A stretch of DNA of 37,579 nucleotides, from the NCBI GenBank assembly GCA_004402895.1, contig SORT01000015.1, positions 1 to 37,579 on the forward strand. The letters are read 5' to 3'. Source of the stretch: Fidelibacterota bacterium MT.SAG.3. GTDB taxonomy: Bacteria; Fidelibacterota; SORT01. The position numbers and the translations under genes are program-made. The notes beneath the pieces were generated by a model. The model saw only the letters and a program-made list of their open reading frames with translations, was not told the DNA's origin and did no database searches. Shown here piece after piece: positions 28,879-37,417 of the stretch; positions within the stretch are counted from its first letter, which is position 1, and every line of letters starts with the position of its first letter.

Positions 28879-30144
28879 TTATAACGTTATAAGTCCGACT
28901 GCACTGGCTGCTAATATGATTGATGTAATCGAGAACATAACGTCGAAATATTCTCGATATGATCTTGTCCATTTCCTCGAAATATATACTGTATCGCCTC
29001 TCCTAACATTGATTTCGGAGCTTGTCTTTATTGATTTACCATTTCTAATTATTTTGACGGAACCCACGTTACCGTTTGAGGTTACTCCTCCGGCATATCC
29101 TACATAATCATTTGCGGTCAGATCCGGCATGAACGGATAGGGACCGGGATTGGATACTTCGCCTATAACAAAGACCATTTGACTTAATATTGGTATTATA
29201 ATCCGGTCACCTGACTCCGGATAAAAATTATTCATATCACCGATACTTCTTCCGACCGGAAATATCACTTCTTCGTCGCCGTTTTGTCTTGTTACATAAA
29301 TTTCGTTTGCGTTAGATAATCGAGAAAAAACTCCCGTGCGCATGAGAAGCGAGGAAAGGTTTTCTGCCTCTTTTAAGTTAAATGAACCTGAACGGTCATC
29401 ATAAGTCTCTATTGTCACGATATTACCCGACCAATCAAGTGTCAGCACATGAACAACATCCCCGTTTTTCAATAGATAGTTATTTGTGAGATCACCTTCA
29501 AAAACGTATTTAAGGTAATCAAAATTTCTCTTTGTACCATCTTTCGAGGTTATCAATATATTCGATCCGTCGGTGAACCCTCTTAATCCGCCTGCCACCT
29601 CAATAGCATCTGAAATTCTGTCCACTCCTCTGACGGGATAAGTACCCGGTTGAACCACATTTCCTGTTACATAAATTCTGAACATCCTTAATTGAGTCAG
29701 GGTTACTGAAATATCTACTCCAACGTATACGATCTTGCATTTTTCGAGTATTATATTTCTTACTTCATCCAAAAAACTTTCGCCCACAAACACCGATCCT
29801 ATTGTAGGTAGCTCGAGAAAACCCTCCGGAGAAACTATCGCTTCAAATTGCCGATCTACTTTTCCCCAAATATAGACGGAGAAAAGGTCACCCGGTCCTA
29901 CCATATATTCACTCGGGTCAACATTACCGTCCAGCGTTTGCTTTAGCAGATGTTCCATCCGTTCGTCAATTATCCGCGCTCTTTCAGCCTTGATTTTTTC
30001 TTGTTCCTTTGCTCTTTCTTCAAGCACTCTCTCCATCTCGGTTATAATTCTTTTCTGAGCATATAAGACCCTGCTATTTTGAGTTCCGATCATTATCATT
30101 CCTACAAGAAAAATCACACGGAACGCGGTTAAAGTTATATTCAC
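28879..30144 (-). CDS. Wza-like polysaccharide export protein (Poly_export and SLBB domains)
   Basis: The 421-residue periplasmic/outer-membrane exporter has a signal segment (about 5-25) without a lipobox cysteine, then a coiled-coil-rich stretch (MERVLEERAKEQEKIKAERA). The Poly_export domain follows (YMVGPGDLFSVYIWG, about 80-170) and then two SLBB-type repeats (YVTGNVVQPGTYPV and VIGEVSNPGPYPF). The last 22 residues form a single hydrophobic helix as in Wza. It forms the channel through which the polymer leaves the cell. The start is GTG with AAGGA about 11 bases upstream, and a promoter is predicted at 30201-30230. No Wzc-type kinase gene is in this window. Confidence 0.9.
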   Translation of the reverse strand: MNITLTAFRVIFLVGMIMIGTQNSRVLYAQKRIITEMERVLEERAKEQEKIKAERARIIDERMEHLLKQTLDGNVDPSEYMVGPGDLFSVYIWGKVDRQFEAIVSPEGFLELPTIGSVFVGESFLDEVRNIILEKCKIVYVGVDISVTLTQLRMFRIYVTGNVVQPGTYPVRGVDRISDAIEVAGGLRGFTDGSNILITSKDGTKRNFDYLKYVFEGDLTNNYLLKNGDVVHVLTLDWSGNIVTIETYDDRSGSFNLKEAENLSSLLMRTGVFSRLSNANEIYVTRQNGDEEVIFPVGRSIGDMNNFYPESGDRIIIPILSQMVFVIGEVSNPGPYPFMPDLTANDYVGYAGGVTSNGNVGSVKIIRNGKSIKTSSEINVRRGDTVYISRKWTRSYREYFDVMFSITSIILAASAVGLITL

Positions 30145-30200
30145 CCTGATTAATTCCTTAATTTATTTAATTTAATTCGATTAAAATTTAAATTGACCTG

Positions 30201-30230
30201 AATATATTACCTTTGTAAATAAACGCTCAA
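30201..30230 (-). promoter_or_regulatory. Possible promoter of the wza-like gene
   Basis: On the minus strand TTGAGC (30225-30230), an 18-base spacer and TATATT (30201-30206), about 57 bases before the GTG start at 30144. It would let the export, transferase and Wzi genes be transcribed independently of rfbB. Confidence 0.35.
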
Positions 30231-30251
30231 ACGGTGTGTAAGTTCCCCTGC

Positions 30252-31262
30252 TCAGAGCTCTATTCCGTAGTTATTCTTATAGTATTCGAGGTATTCACCG
30301 GATTTTAGGGGTTCCCACCAGCTTCGATTATCGATGTACCAATTTACTGTTTTTTCCATCCCGGTTTTGAAATCAATCGCCGGATCCCAACCAAGAGCGG
30401 AGAGTTTAGCGGTATCAAGAGCATATCGCCGGTCGTGTCCCGGTCTGTCATCGACGAATTTTATCAGCTCCTTACTTTTTCCGGTCAATTCCAAAATTCT
30501 GTCGGTAATCATGATGTTCGTTAATTCGTTCCCTCCACCGATATTGTAAACTTCCCCGGGAACTCCGTTTGAGATAATAAAATCAATAGCTGAACAATGA
30601 TCATCGGCGTATAACCAATCCCTGACATTCAGTCCGTCGCCGTACAACGGAAGCTGTTTATTATCTATGGCGTTTGTGATGAACAAGGGAATGAGTTTTT
30701 CAGGGTATTGGTGCGAACCATAGTTGTTTGAAGCACGACTGATGATCACCGGAAGGTCATATGTCTTAAAATACGAATAAGCAAGTCTGTCAGCACCCGT
30801 TTTACTGGCTGAATATGGACTGCTTGGCATCATTGGGTCTGTTTCTCTGAACGGCTCTCCAAGCGTGCTTCCATAAACTTCATCTGTGCTTATCTGAATG
30901 AATCGCTCGACATCGCTCTTTTTAGCTTCCTCGAGAAGAACGAATGCTCCGAATACGTCTGTTTGTATAAAATCTTCCGGCGCTCCGATAGAGCGATCCA
31001 CATGACTTTCTGCGGCAAAATTCACAACAATATCCGGCTTATGCTCTCTGAAAATCTCAGCCATCTTCTTCTTGTCACAAATATCGTCATGATAGAACCT
31101 ATACCTATCATCATCCGAAACATCTTTTAAGTTTTCCTGATTACCCGCATAAGTGAGCTTATCGACATTTATCAGGCTAACGTCATTATACTTGCCGAGA
31201 ATGTGATGCACGAATCTACTTCCTATGAATCCTGATCCCCCTGTAACTAAATATCTCTTCAT
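30252..31262 (-). CDS. rfbB: dTDP-glucose 4,6-dehydratase
   Basis: This short-chain dehydrogenase/reductase converts dTDP-glucose to dTDP-4-keto-6-deoxyglucose, the precursor of rhamnose and other deoxysugars. It has the NAD-binding TGGSGFIGS (7-15), NFAAESHVDRSI, the STDEVYG loop with the catalytic Asp-Glu pair, the Tyr-x3-Lys pair (SPYSASKTGADRL), and GDGLNVRDWLYADDHCSAI, which is strongly diagnostic of RfbB against other sugar epimerases. Length 336 is typical. ATG overlaps the ugd stop (ATGA). The rest of the rhamnose set (rfbA, rfbC, rfbD) is not in this window. Confidence 0.95.
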   Translation of the reverse strand: MKRYLVTGGSGFIGSRFVHHILGKYNDVSLINVDKLTYAGNQENLKDVSDDDRYRFYHDDICDKKKMAEIFREHKPDIVVNFAAESHVDRSIGAPEDFIQTDVFGAFVLLEEAKKSDVERFIQISTDEVYGSTLGEPFRETDPMMPSSPYSASKTGADRLAYSYFKTYDLPVIISRASNNYGSHQYPEKLIPLFITNAIDNKQLPLYGDGLNVRDWLYADDHCSAIDFIISNGVPGEVYNIGGGNELTNIMITDRILELTGKSKELIKFVDDRPGHDRRYALDTAKLSALGWDPAIDFKTGMEKTVNWYIDNRSWWEPLKSGEYLEYYKNNYGIEL

Positions 31263-32596
31263 ACTTCTACCGCATTAATCTCATCCTTTAAGAGAGGTCT
31301 ACCTACGGACAAATAATTAAAACCTTCCTCCTTCATCTTCTTCGGATCGTAAATATTCCTGCAATCAACTATATTAGGCGATCCTAATTTCTCTTTCAAC
31401 ATGTTCAGATCTATCTGCCGCAGTTCGTTCCATTCAGTAAGGATCATCACCGAATCCGCTCCCTCGCACGCATCCATCATATTATCGAAACAATTGAGTT
31501 CGGGGATGGATTTTTTTGCGTTGTCCATGGCAACCGGATCGTATGCACGAACTATACATCCTTCTTCAAGAAGAATTTTTATTATGTCTAATGCGGGAGA
31601 TTCCCGCACATCATCCGTATTCGGTTTAAAAGCCAGCCCCAGGACAGCTATGGTTTTTCCTTTTAAATTTGGAACCAGTTTTTTTAGTTTCTCAACCATC
31701 ACCGTTCTCTGGTTGATATTGACTTTTATCGCCGCTTCAACAAGATTCGGCGTTATCCCTCTCTCTTTAGCCAGCTGAACCAGACCTAATGTATCTTTTG
31801 GAAAACACGAACCGCCGAAACCGGGACCGGCGTGAAGAAATTTCGGACTGATCCGTCCGTCAAGTCCCATTGCTTTCGCAACTACATGCACATCGGCTCC
31901 TGTTTTATCACATATATTGGCGATTTCATTAATGAACGATATCTTTACCGATAAAAATGCGTTAGACGCATACTTGATCAGTTCCGCGGTCTCAACATTG
32001 GTTTTGATAAAAGGTGTTTCCATCAAATAAAGAGGACCATAGATTTCGGTCATTATATTGAATGCCTTCTCCGAATTCGTTCCTATGACAATTCTGTCCG
32101 GATGCATAAAATCGTTGACTGCAGAACCTTCGCGTAGGAATTCGGGATTAGATACGACTTCAAATTCGGGCTCTCCTGAACTTTTGTTATTAATAATTTC
32201 CTTTACTCTCTTGCCGGTACCGACCGACACCGTGCTCTTGTTGACAATGATCTTAAAATCATTGAGATTTTGCGCTATCATCTCTGCCGCGCCTTCAACA
32301 TAACGCAGATCCACATTCCCATTGCCATCTGCAGGAGTTCCTACCGCTATAAAAATTACTTCCGAATCCCTTATTGAACCTTTTATATCCTCAGAAAATG
32401 AAAGACGCTCTCGGCTGACATTGTTATTTATCAACTCCTGAAGCCCCGGCTCGTATATCGGCAGCTTCCCGTCATTTAATATTTTAATTTTATCTAAATC
32501 AATATCAACGCACCTGACCTTATTCCCAAGGTCGGACAAACACGCACCGGTTACCAATCCAACGTAACCGGTTCCCATTATGCATATATTTTTCAA
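31259..32596 (-). CDS. ugd: UDP-glucose 6-dehydrogenase
   Basis: The enzyme oxidises UDP-glucose twice to UDP-glucuronate for capsule and related polymers. Signatures: NAD fold GTGYVGLVTGACLSDLGN (8-25), KSTVSVGTG, SNPEFLREGSAVNDFMHPDR, the catalytic Cys in GPGFGGSCFPKDTLGL, and GLAFKPNTDDVRESPALDII. Length 445 is typical. The start codon is TTG with AAGGA 7 bases upstream. It overlaps rfbB by 4 bases and is first in the polysaccharide cluster, with a TTGACA-type promoter upstream. Confidence 0.96.
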   Translation of the reverse strand: MKNICIMGTGYVGLVTGACLSDLGNKVRCVDIDLDKIKILNDGKLPIYEPGLQELINNNVSRERLSFSEDIKGSIRDSEVIFIAVGTPADGNGNVDLRYVEGAAEMIAQNLNDFKIIVNKSTVSVGTGKRVKEIINNKSSGEPEFEVVSNPEFLREGSAVNDFMHPDRIVIGTNSEKAFNIMTEIYGPLYLMETPFIKTNVETAELIKYASNAFLSVKISFINEIANICDKTGADVHVVAKAMGLDGRISPKFLHAGPGFGGSCFPKDTLGLVQLAKERGITPNLVEAAIKVNINQRTVMVEKLKKLVPNLKGKTIAVLGLAFKPNTDDVRESPALDIIKILLEEGCIVRAYDPVAMDNAKKSIPELNCFDNMMDACEGADSVMILTEWNELRQIDLNMLKEKLGSPNIVDCRNIYDPKKMKEEGFNYLSVGRPLLKDEINAVEV

Positions 32597-32625
32597 TCAA
32601 AATCCTTAATTTTAGCCAAGATTAT

Positions 32626-32654
32626 AATTTATAGCTGTTTACGCTATGTGTCAA
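32626..32654 (-). promoter_or_regulatory. Predicted promoter of ugd-rfbB
   Basis: On the minus strand a perfect TTGACA (32649-32654), a 17-base spacer and TAAATT (32626-32631). The region just downstream also contains an overlapping TATAAA and a TATAAT, so the exact -10 is uncertain. It is about 30 bases before the TTG start of ugd. Confidence 0.5.
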
Positions 32655-32706
32655 CTGTTCGATTATAACGTATTCACGAAATAGGAATAAGAGAAATCAG
32701 CTCTGA

Positions 32707-34872
32707 TTATAACAATCCGCCTCGTTTACGGAGAATCCATTCTCCTGCGAGTAAAATGAGAAGTATCAACATCAATCGCTCGTCGTTCCATACGCTAAAC
32801 TCCGCCTTCGATCTTTTACGATACGTTCCCTCTTCAAACTTTATGGAATCAGGTTCGAATAATTCATACGGAGTATATGTTCCCCCTGTGTTCTTTGCGA
32901 TATTTACCAAAACAGATTCGTTTCTACCTAAAAGTGCGAATTCAGGCGAATATTCTTCAACCCTGAACTCCCCTGAATATTCACCCAGGTTAATCTCTCC
33001 TTTTTCAGCCACCACTTTGTATTTATATCTTCCGGGAGATTTTGACAAATATTCGCCGGAATATCTTCCTGAAGAAAAATTCACTATGTTGAACTGGTAT
33101 TCCTCCGAAGGATTCGAATCTTTCGTAAGATTGACTTGAATCTCTATATTCTCCATCGGCTCATAATATTCGTCATACACCACTGCATAGAATTTTACTT
33201 TCTCCCCCTGACTATATAATTGCTTATCGGTTTTTACACTGATTCGTGACGGTGCATCATGAATGGACAACCAATTTATACCCTGTAACAGAGTTTTTCC
33301 CCAAGTCCCGGAGTAATTCCCTATTCCTCTAAGAAGCATATCAAACGTATAGCTGCCCGTCACCATAAGCATGGCGCTCTTTTGCCCTCCTTTTTCGGAT
33401 ACAAGATATATCGGCTTTCCTCCGTCAGCGTTCATGTTGCCGGTTTCATCACTTAAGAGAATTACGCTGTCTGACTTAGGTTCTATTACAACGCTCGAAA
33501 CGTATCCGGGCGGCAGTGCGTCCCATAAATTCACAGTTTCAGTTGCGTATTCTGATTGTCGGGTAAATGGATGATACTTACCCGTTTCGCTTAATCGAAG
33601 TTTTACTTCCTCATATCGATGCGAAGCAACATTGGATTTTAGCAATGCAGGTAGAAAACCGGAAAATTTATTCAGCTTATTGTAATTCACGCTTGACCCC
33701 TCGACATAAAACAATGAAGCCTGTGTCGATTCAATATTTGCAATCAACTTTTGTATGTCGCTGTCGGAAGAATTATCCGACGGATATCCTATAAATATCA
33801 GAACATCATATTCTGTGTTGAGAGCCGGCGATTCTGACTGATACCACTTACCCTTAATCGATTGGACAGCTGCAGTTAAAACAATATCTTCCTCATTTTT
33901 CAGAAGGTTCTTCATAAAAACATAATCAGCCGAAGGAGCGCCCGACAGAAGAAGAACGTCTTTCTTTTTCGACAACACATTGACAGATGTCATCCGGGCA
34001 TTATTTTTATCGGTTTCTTCGCCTTCAAGCGGCATCAGTTTCACTTTGATAAGGTGTTCACCCTCTTCCGACAGCACCAGATAAATTACTTCCTCGTTCA
34101 AGAATCCGTCATTCGGAAGAATCACGTTTCGAACTTTTAACAGCGAGTCACCATCGTACAGCCGTAATTCGGTTGAACTTCCTCCGAAACCCCGGGAAGC
34201 GATCCCAATTCTGACAATGATTGTATCCTCCATAAACGCTATAGGCGCTGTCAGAATAGATGAAATACCGATATCAAGAATCGATTCGTTCTCTCCTACT
34301 CCAATAACATGAACGGGGAATGGATAATTTTTGCTGAAGATCTCCGGTGCTTCTCCCTGATTAGCTCTGCCGTCTGTAAAAATTATCAGTGACGAAACCA
34401 GTTCATCCCGTGTTTCCCTCTCGAATTCTCTCATTGAATTTGAGATATTCGTCAGCTGTCCGGTTGCCTTCGAAGTTGGATTAAAATCTTTTAAAGCTGT
34501 GTCAAACAGGTAACTCTTTACATTATGTTTTTTACCGACCGATGTTGAAAGTTTTTCTATTTCCAATAACATATCTTTAAACGGGACCTCATCATACTGA
34601 TCCATACTCTCACTCGCATCCACAAGAATTCCTATCACCTTTCGTCGTTCTGAACTCGTTACGAACCGGACTGCCAACATCGCTACTTGAATGCTAATTA
34701 TCACTAATACGATAAGCCTGGATGTTCTCAGAAAAATTCTGACCCAATTTGATTGAGGAGGATAAATATTGCGATAAAAATAATAGACCGCAGCCATCGA
34801 TAGAATAGCCAATAAGATCCCAATCAGGGAGCCACTTACTCCCGTAACGGCAAAGCTGTCAGTCAATTGCAT
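32707..34872 (-). CDS. Membrane protein with von Willebrand factor A domain
   Basis: The 721 residues start with two membrane helices (about 13-32 and 45-68), followed by a VWA domain (about 78-210) with the metal-ion-dependent adhesion site: DASESM (DxSxS) and the later FTDGRAN aspartate. The central part resembles a class I glutamine-amidotransferase-like fold (LLLSGAPSADYVFMKNLL; VLIFIGYPSD). A beta-sandwich region follows (QLYSQGEKVKFYAVVYDEYYEP), then a C-terminal helix (LMLILLILLAGEWIL) and a basic tail. This is the architecture of conserved Bacteroidetes/FCB membrane VWA proteins of unknown role, perhaps in envelope stress or aerotolerance (Bat-like). The start overlaps the tsaD stop by 14 bases, so the two genes are coupled. 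Confidence 0.82.
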   Translation of the reverse strand: MQLTDSFAVTGVSGSLIGILLAILSMAAVYYFYRNIYPPQSNWVRIFLRTSRLIVLVIISIQVAMLAVRFVTSSERRKVIGILVDASESMDQYDEVPFKDMLLEIEKLSTSVGKKHNVKSYLFDTALKDFNPTSKATGQLTNISNSMREFERETRDELVSSLIIFTDGRANQGEAPEIFSKNYPFPVHVIGVGENESILDIGISSILTAPIAFMEDTIIVRIGIASRGFGGSSTELRLYDGDSLLKVRNVILPNDGFLNEEVIYLVLSEEGEHLIKVKLMPLEGEETDKNNARMTSVNVLSKKKDVLLLSGAPSADYVFMKNLLKNEEDIVLTAAVQSIKGKWYQSESPALNTEYDVLIFIGYPSDNSSDSDIQKLIANIESTQASLFYVEGSSVNYNKLNKFSGFLPALLKSNVASHRYEEVKLRLSETGKYHPFTRQSEYATETVNLWDALPPGYVSSVVIEPKSDSVILLSDETGNMNADGGKPIYLVSEKGGQKSAMLMVTGSYTFDMLLRGIGNYSGTWGKTLLQGINWLSIHDAPSRISVKTDKQLYSQGEKVKFYAVVYDEYYEPMENIEIQVNLTKDSNPSEEYQFNIVNFSSGRYSGEYLSKSPGRYKYKVVAEKGEINLGEYSGEFRVEEYSPEFALLGRNESVLVNIAKNTGGTYTPYELFEPDSIKFEEGTYRKRSKAEFSVWNDERLMLILLILLAGEWILRKRGGLL

Positions 34873-35866
34873 CTTCTATCCCGAGATTCGGATATACGTT
34901 CATTATCAAAGATGATGATTTACCCTTTTCCAAATAATATGCTCCAACGGCGGCGATCATCGCGCCATTATCAGTTGTGAGCGAGATCGGGGGAAAATAT
35001 GTTTTAATCCCGACCGCTTCACTTTCTGAATTCAACTCTTCACGAAGAGATGAATTTGCCGAAACTCCGCCACCCACTGCTATCTGGTCTATATTTAGAA
35101 ATTTCGCCGCTTCTATTGCCTTCTTCGTAAGCAGTTCCACAACGGCTCTCTGAAAAGACGCGGAAATATCCTCCAAATGCTCTTCGACAAATCCGTCTTC
35201 CTGTTTTTTAAGGTAATAAAGTACTGACGTTTTTAATCCGCTGAAACTGAAATCATAACCCTTTCCTAACAGCGCTCTTGGAAAGTGTTCAAAAGTGGGG
35301 TCGCCTTTCTGAGCCAACCGATCGATCTCAGGACCGCCAGGATAGCCCAATCCGAGCATTTTTGCAACTTTGTCATACGCTTCACCCACCGCATCGTCAA
35401 GAGTACTGCCGAGAACCGCATAATCGCCCCAATCCTTGACATGAATAAGCTGAGTATGGCCTCCTGAAATTAGCAGAAAGACAAACGGTGGTTTTAAGTT
35501 TGTGTCTGAAAGACGATTGGCAAACAGATGACCTTCCAAGTGATTCACCGCTATGTATTTTTTGTCTGAGGCTAATGAAATGCCCTTCGCAAAATTAAGA
35601 CCCGTGAGAAGCGAGCCTGCTAATCCGGGTCCGCATGTGACGGCAATTCCGTCGATATCCTCAAAAGAGCTCTTTGCCTCCTTGAGTGCTGATTCAACAA
35701 TAGGAGTTAAAGCCCTTATCTGTTCCCTCGAAGCAAACTCCGGAACAATTCCGCCGTATTTTTTATGAATGGCTTGGGAGGAAACTACGTTAGAAAGTAT
35801 ATTTAGATCATCGACGACAGAGGCGGCTGTTTCATCGCATGATGTCTCAATTCCCAGTACTCGCAC
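34859..35866 (-). CDS. tsaD: tRNA N6-adenosine threonylcarbamoyltransferase
   Basis: Catalytic subunit of the complex that makes the universal t6A modification at position 37 of ANN-decoding tRNAs. Visible: GIETSCDETAASVV, the VNHLEGH metal-binding pair (H109 and H113), LISGGHTQL, GSTLDDAVGEAYDKVAK, DFSFSGLKTSVLY, VGGGVSANSSLR and the last metal ligand Asp in LTTDNGAMIA. Length 335 is typical. The start is GTG at 35866, overlapping the YbbR-domain gene by 20 bases. It lies between envelope genes, with no other t6A gene (tsaB, tsaC, tsaE) in the window. Confidence 0.96.
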   Translation of the reverse strand: MRVLGIETSCDETAASVVDDLNILSNVVSSQAIHKKYGGIVPEFASREQIRALTPIVESALKEAKSSFEDIDGIAVTCGPGLAGSLLTGLNFAKGISLASDKKYIAVNHLEGHLFANRLSDTNLKPPFVFLLISGGHTQLIHVKDWGDYAVLGSTLDDAVGEAYDKVAKMLGLGYPGGPEIDRLAQKGDPTFEHFPRALLGKGYDFSFSGLKTSVLYYLKKQEDGFVEEHLEDISASFQRAVVELLTKKAIEAAKFLNIDQIAVGGGVSANSSLREELNSESEAVGIKTYFPPISLTTDNGAMIAAVGAYYLEKGKSSSLIMNVYPNLGIEDAID

Positions 35867-36851
35867 TGCTTATCCGTTCTCGAATTACTATGACTTCCAC
35901 TTCTGAAGGGGTTGGTCCACTCCAGTTAATTACATCTTCCGGTACAACTATTTTCAATGAATACATCCTTTTATTTTCCATCCAATCGGTTGCATAATCA
36001 ATAGTAGCATCAATATCTCCGCCTGTGAGACCGCTTAAAAACGCTATTCCGCCTTGCAAATCAAGCGAGACTGTCATCGGATTAACTATTGCCTTTAGAT
36101 TTTCCGGTACATTCCTCACCTGCACTTCGATTCCTTCCAATCTGCGCTCGCCTATACTTTGAATGTTTGCCCTAAGCTCCACTTCAGAGGGCTCGAGCTT
36201 AATTAAAGGTCTGTTGCTCACGTTTAAATCCATAGTTTCTTTCACGCTGTTCTTCCGTGCCTCAAAATTTATTTCCGCAGTGAAGCTCTCGCTAATTTCA
36301 CTTATTAACGAAGATGGTCCGGATATTGTCACCTCTGATGGAATTGTCTCGGTTTTACCTACCTGAATATAGCCGGGGTCGGTAGAAATTGTAACCCTTG
36401 GTCTAACAGGTACCACCTTTTCTAAATATGAATCCAGCTTTATCTTTACGGTATCAGGAGAAATTATCTCAACTAACTCTAAGCCAAAATCCCTCGGCAT
36501 CACGAGCCGGTCAGGATAATTTTTCAAATAAGGTTCCAAAGCAAATTCATAATAGAACCGAATCCTTCCCATCTCCAACATTATCCCCATATCCCCAAAC
36601 GCAGTAGTGAGTTGATTGTTTAAAAATTGTCTCCCCGTGCCACGCATCCTTAATTCAGCGAATTCCGGAATCTCGTTAGCCAAAATTCTGCCTTGCTGCA
36701 AATTTCTGAGATGGATAGGAATTTTTACCACATGAACATATTCACTTCCGGTTACTACGAACAACCATAGGGTCAAAGCAATAATGAGAGAACTTATCTT
36801 TATGGACAAATTATCACTAAATCGCTTAAAAAAATTTATCAATATATTCAT
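35847..36851 (-). CDS. YbbR-domain membrane protein (CdaR-like)
   Basis: The 334-residue protein has one N-terminal membrane helix (about 18-37, IKISSLIIALTLWLFVVTGS) followed by about three YbbR beta-repeats. They show the usual 'v.vrP.v......gy.v......P..v.i.Gp.s.i..i' pattern (for example VPVRPRVTISTDPGYIQVG). In Firmicutes such proteins regulate the c-di-AMP cyclase CdaA, normally encoded next to them. No diadenylate-cyclase domain gene is seen beside it here, so the partner must be elsewhere or absent. It is the second gene of a zinc-ribbon/YbbR/tsaD/VWA series, with 29 bases between it and the zinc-ribbon gene. Confidence 0.84.
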   Translation of the reverse strand: MNILINFFKRFSDNLSIKISSLIIALTLWLFVVTGSEYVHVVKIPIHLRNLQQGRILANEIPEFAELRMRGTGRQFLNNQLTTAFGDMGIMLEMGRIRFYYEFALEPYLKNYPDRLVMPRDFGLELVEIISPDTVKIKLDSYLEKVVPVRPRVTISTDPGYIQVGKTETIPSEVTISGPSSLISEISESFTAEINFEARKNSVKETMDLNVSNRPLIKLEPSEVELRANIQSIGERRLEGIEVQVRNVPENLKAIVNPMTVSLDLQGGIAFLSGLTGGDIDATIDYATDWMENKRMYSLKIVVPEDVINWSGPTPSEVEVIVIRERISSASTGN

Positions 36852-36880
36852 TTCGTTTTATCTACTATCAGATCATGCGT

Positions 36881-37072
36881 TCACTTATTAGATTTTTCAA
36901 GTTTATGGCCGAAACTCAACTCCCCATTATCGATTCGGATATTAAAACCACAATCAGGGTTTGTACATACCCAAGCTTTGTATCTAATCTCCGAGCCTTG
37001 TCTTCCATAATCAGACAACGGAATTAAAATCCCATTATTACATTTTTGACATGACGGATACTGGGCTTCCAT
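36881..37072 (-). CDS. Small zinc-ribbon protein
   Basis: The 63 residues carry two zinc knuckles, CQKC (8-11) and CTNPDC (36-41), around a short beta region (ILIPLSDYGRQGSEIRYKAW), so a structural zinc ribbon is likely. The pattern resembles stand-alone ribbons related to the C-terminal fingers of topoisomerase I, but no function is assignable. The ATG is preceded by GGGAGG about 6 bases upstream, an unusually strong ribosome-binding site, which supports it as a real gene. It is first in the series leading to the YbbR-domain gene. Confidence 0.72.
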   Translation of the reverse strand: MEAQYPSCQKCNNGILIPLSDYGRQGSEIRYKAWVCTNPDCGFNIRIDNGELSFGHKLEKSNK

Positions 37073-37417
37073 ATTAATCCTCCCTTGACAACCAATCTCG
37101 TTAATCCACTCTTCATTCTATCATTGAATCTCCCTTTCTCTTATCCCATCCACCTTCATTTATTCTTAACAGCGTGTCACTCTCCATTAATATAAAACTT
37201 TAGAAGATAATTAGCCACAGTGCTCTGCTTTTTTATCTGGAAATGATTTCCCCGCCGACTGTCAGACCGACCCTTATGGGTAAACATAAAGTTGGCATTC
37301 GCTGCTCTATCTTATAATCAAGAGAGGGGGTCGTTATCATCTTACCATGTTTTTGAGAAAAACAAGGCATCGAGCTGCCCCTTAAATTATTATTTTAGAA
37401 GGAAGGTTACTTATAGG
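37073..37417. other. 345-base gene-free region
   Basis: Between the zinc-ribbon start and the stop of the truncated right-edge gene I see no convincing reading frame and no tRNA or recognisable RNA family. It holds a T/A-rich hairpin (37345-37367) and a small ACCC/GGGT hairpin around 37270-37281. A promoter for the zinc-ribbon operon must lie here but no clear consensus pair is visible. Confidence 0.5.
37345..37367 (-). terminator. Possible hairpin after the right-edge gene
   Basis: On the minus strand CCTTGTTTTT and AAAAACATGG form a 10-base stem with one mismatch around a 3-base loop, about 50 bases after the stop at 37418. The stem is mostly A-U and no distinct U-tract follows, so it is a weak candidate for a transcript end. 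Confidence 0.3.

Noticed and set aside
32695-32708. Palindrome AATCAG-CT-CTGATT overlapping the stop of the VWA gene
   Set aside because: The stem is short with little loop and only a broken T-rich stretch follows; too weak to call a terminator.
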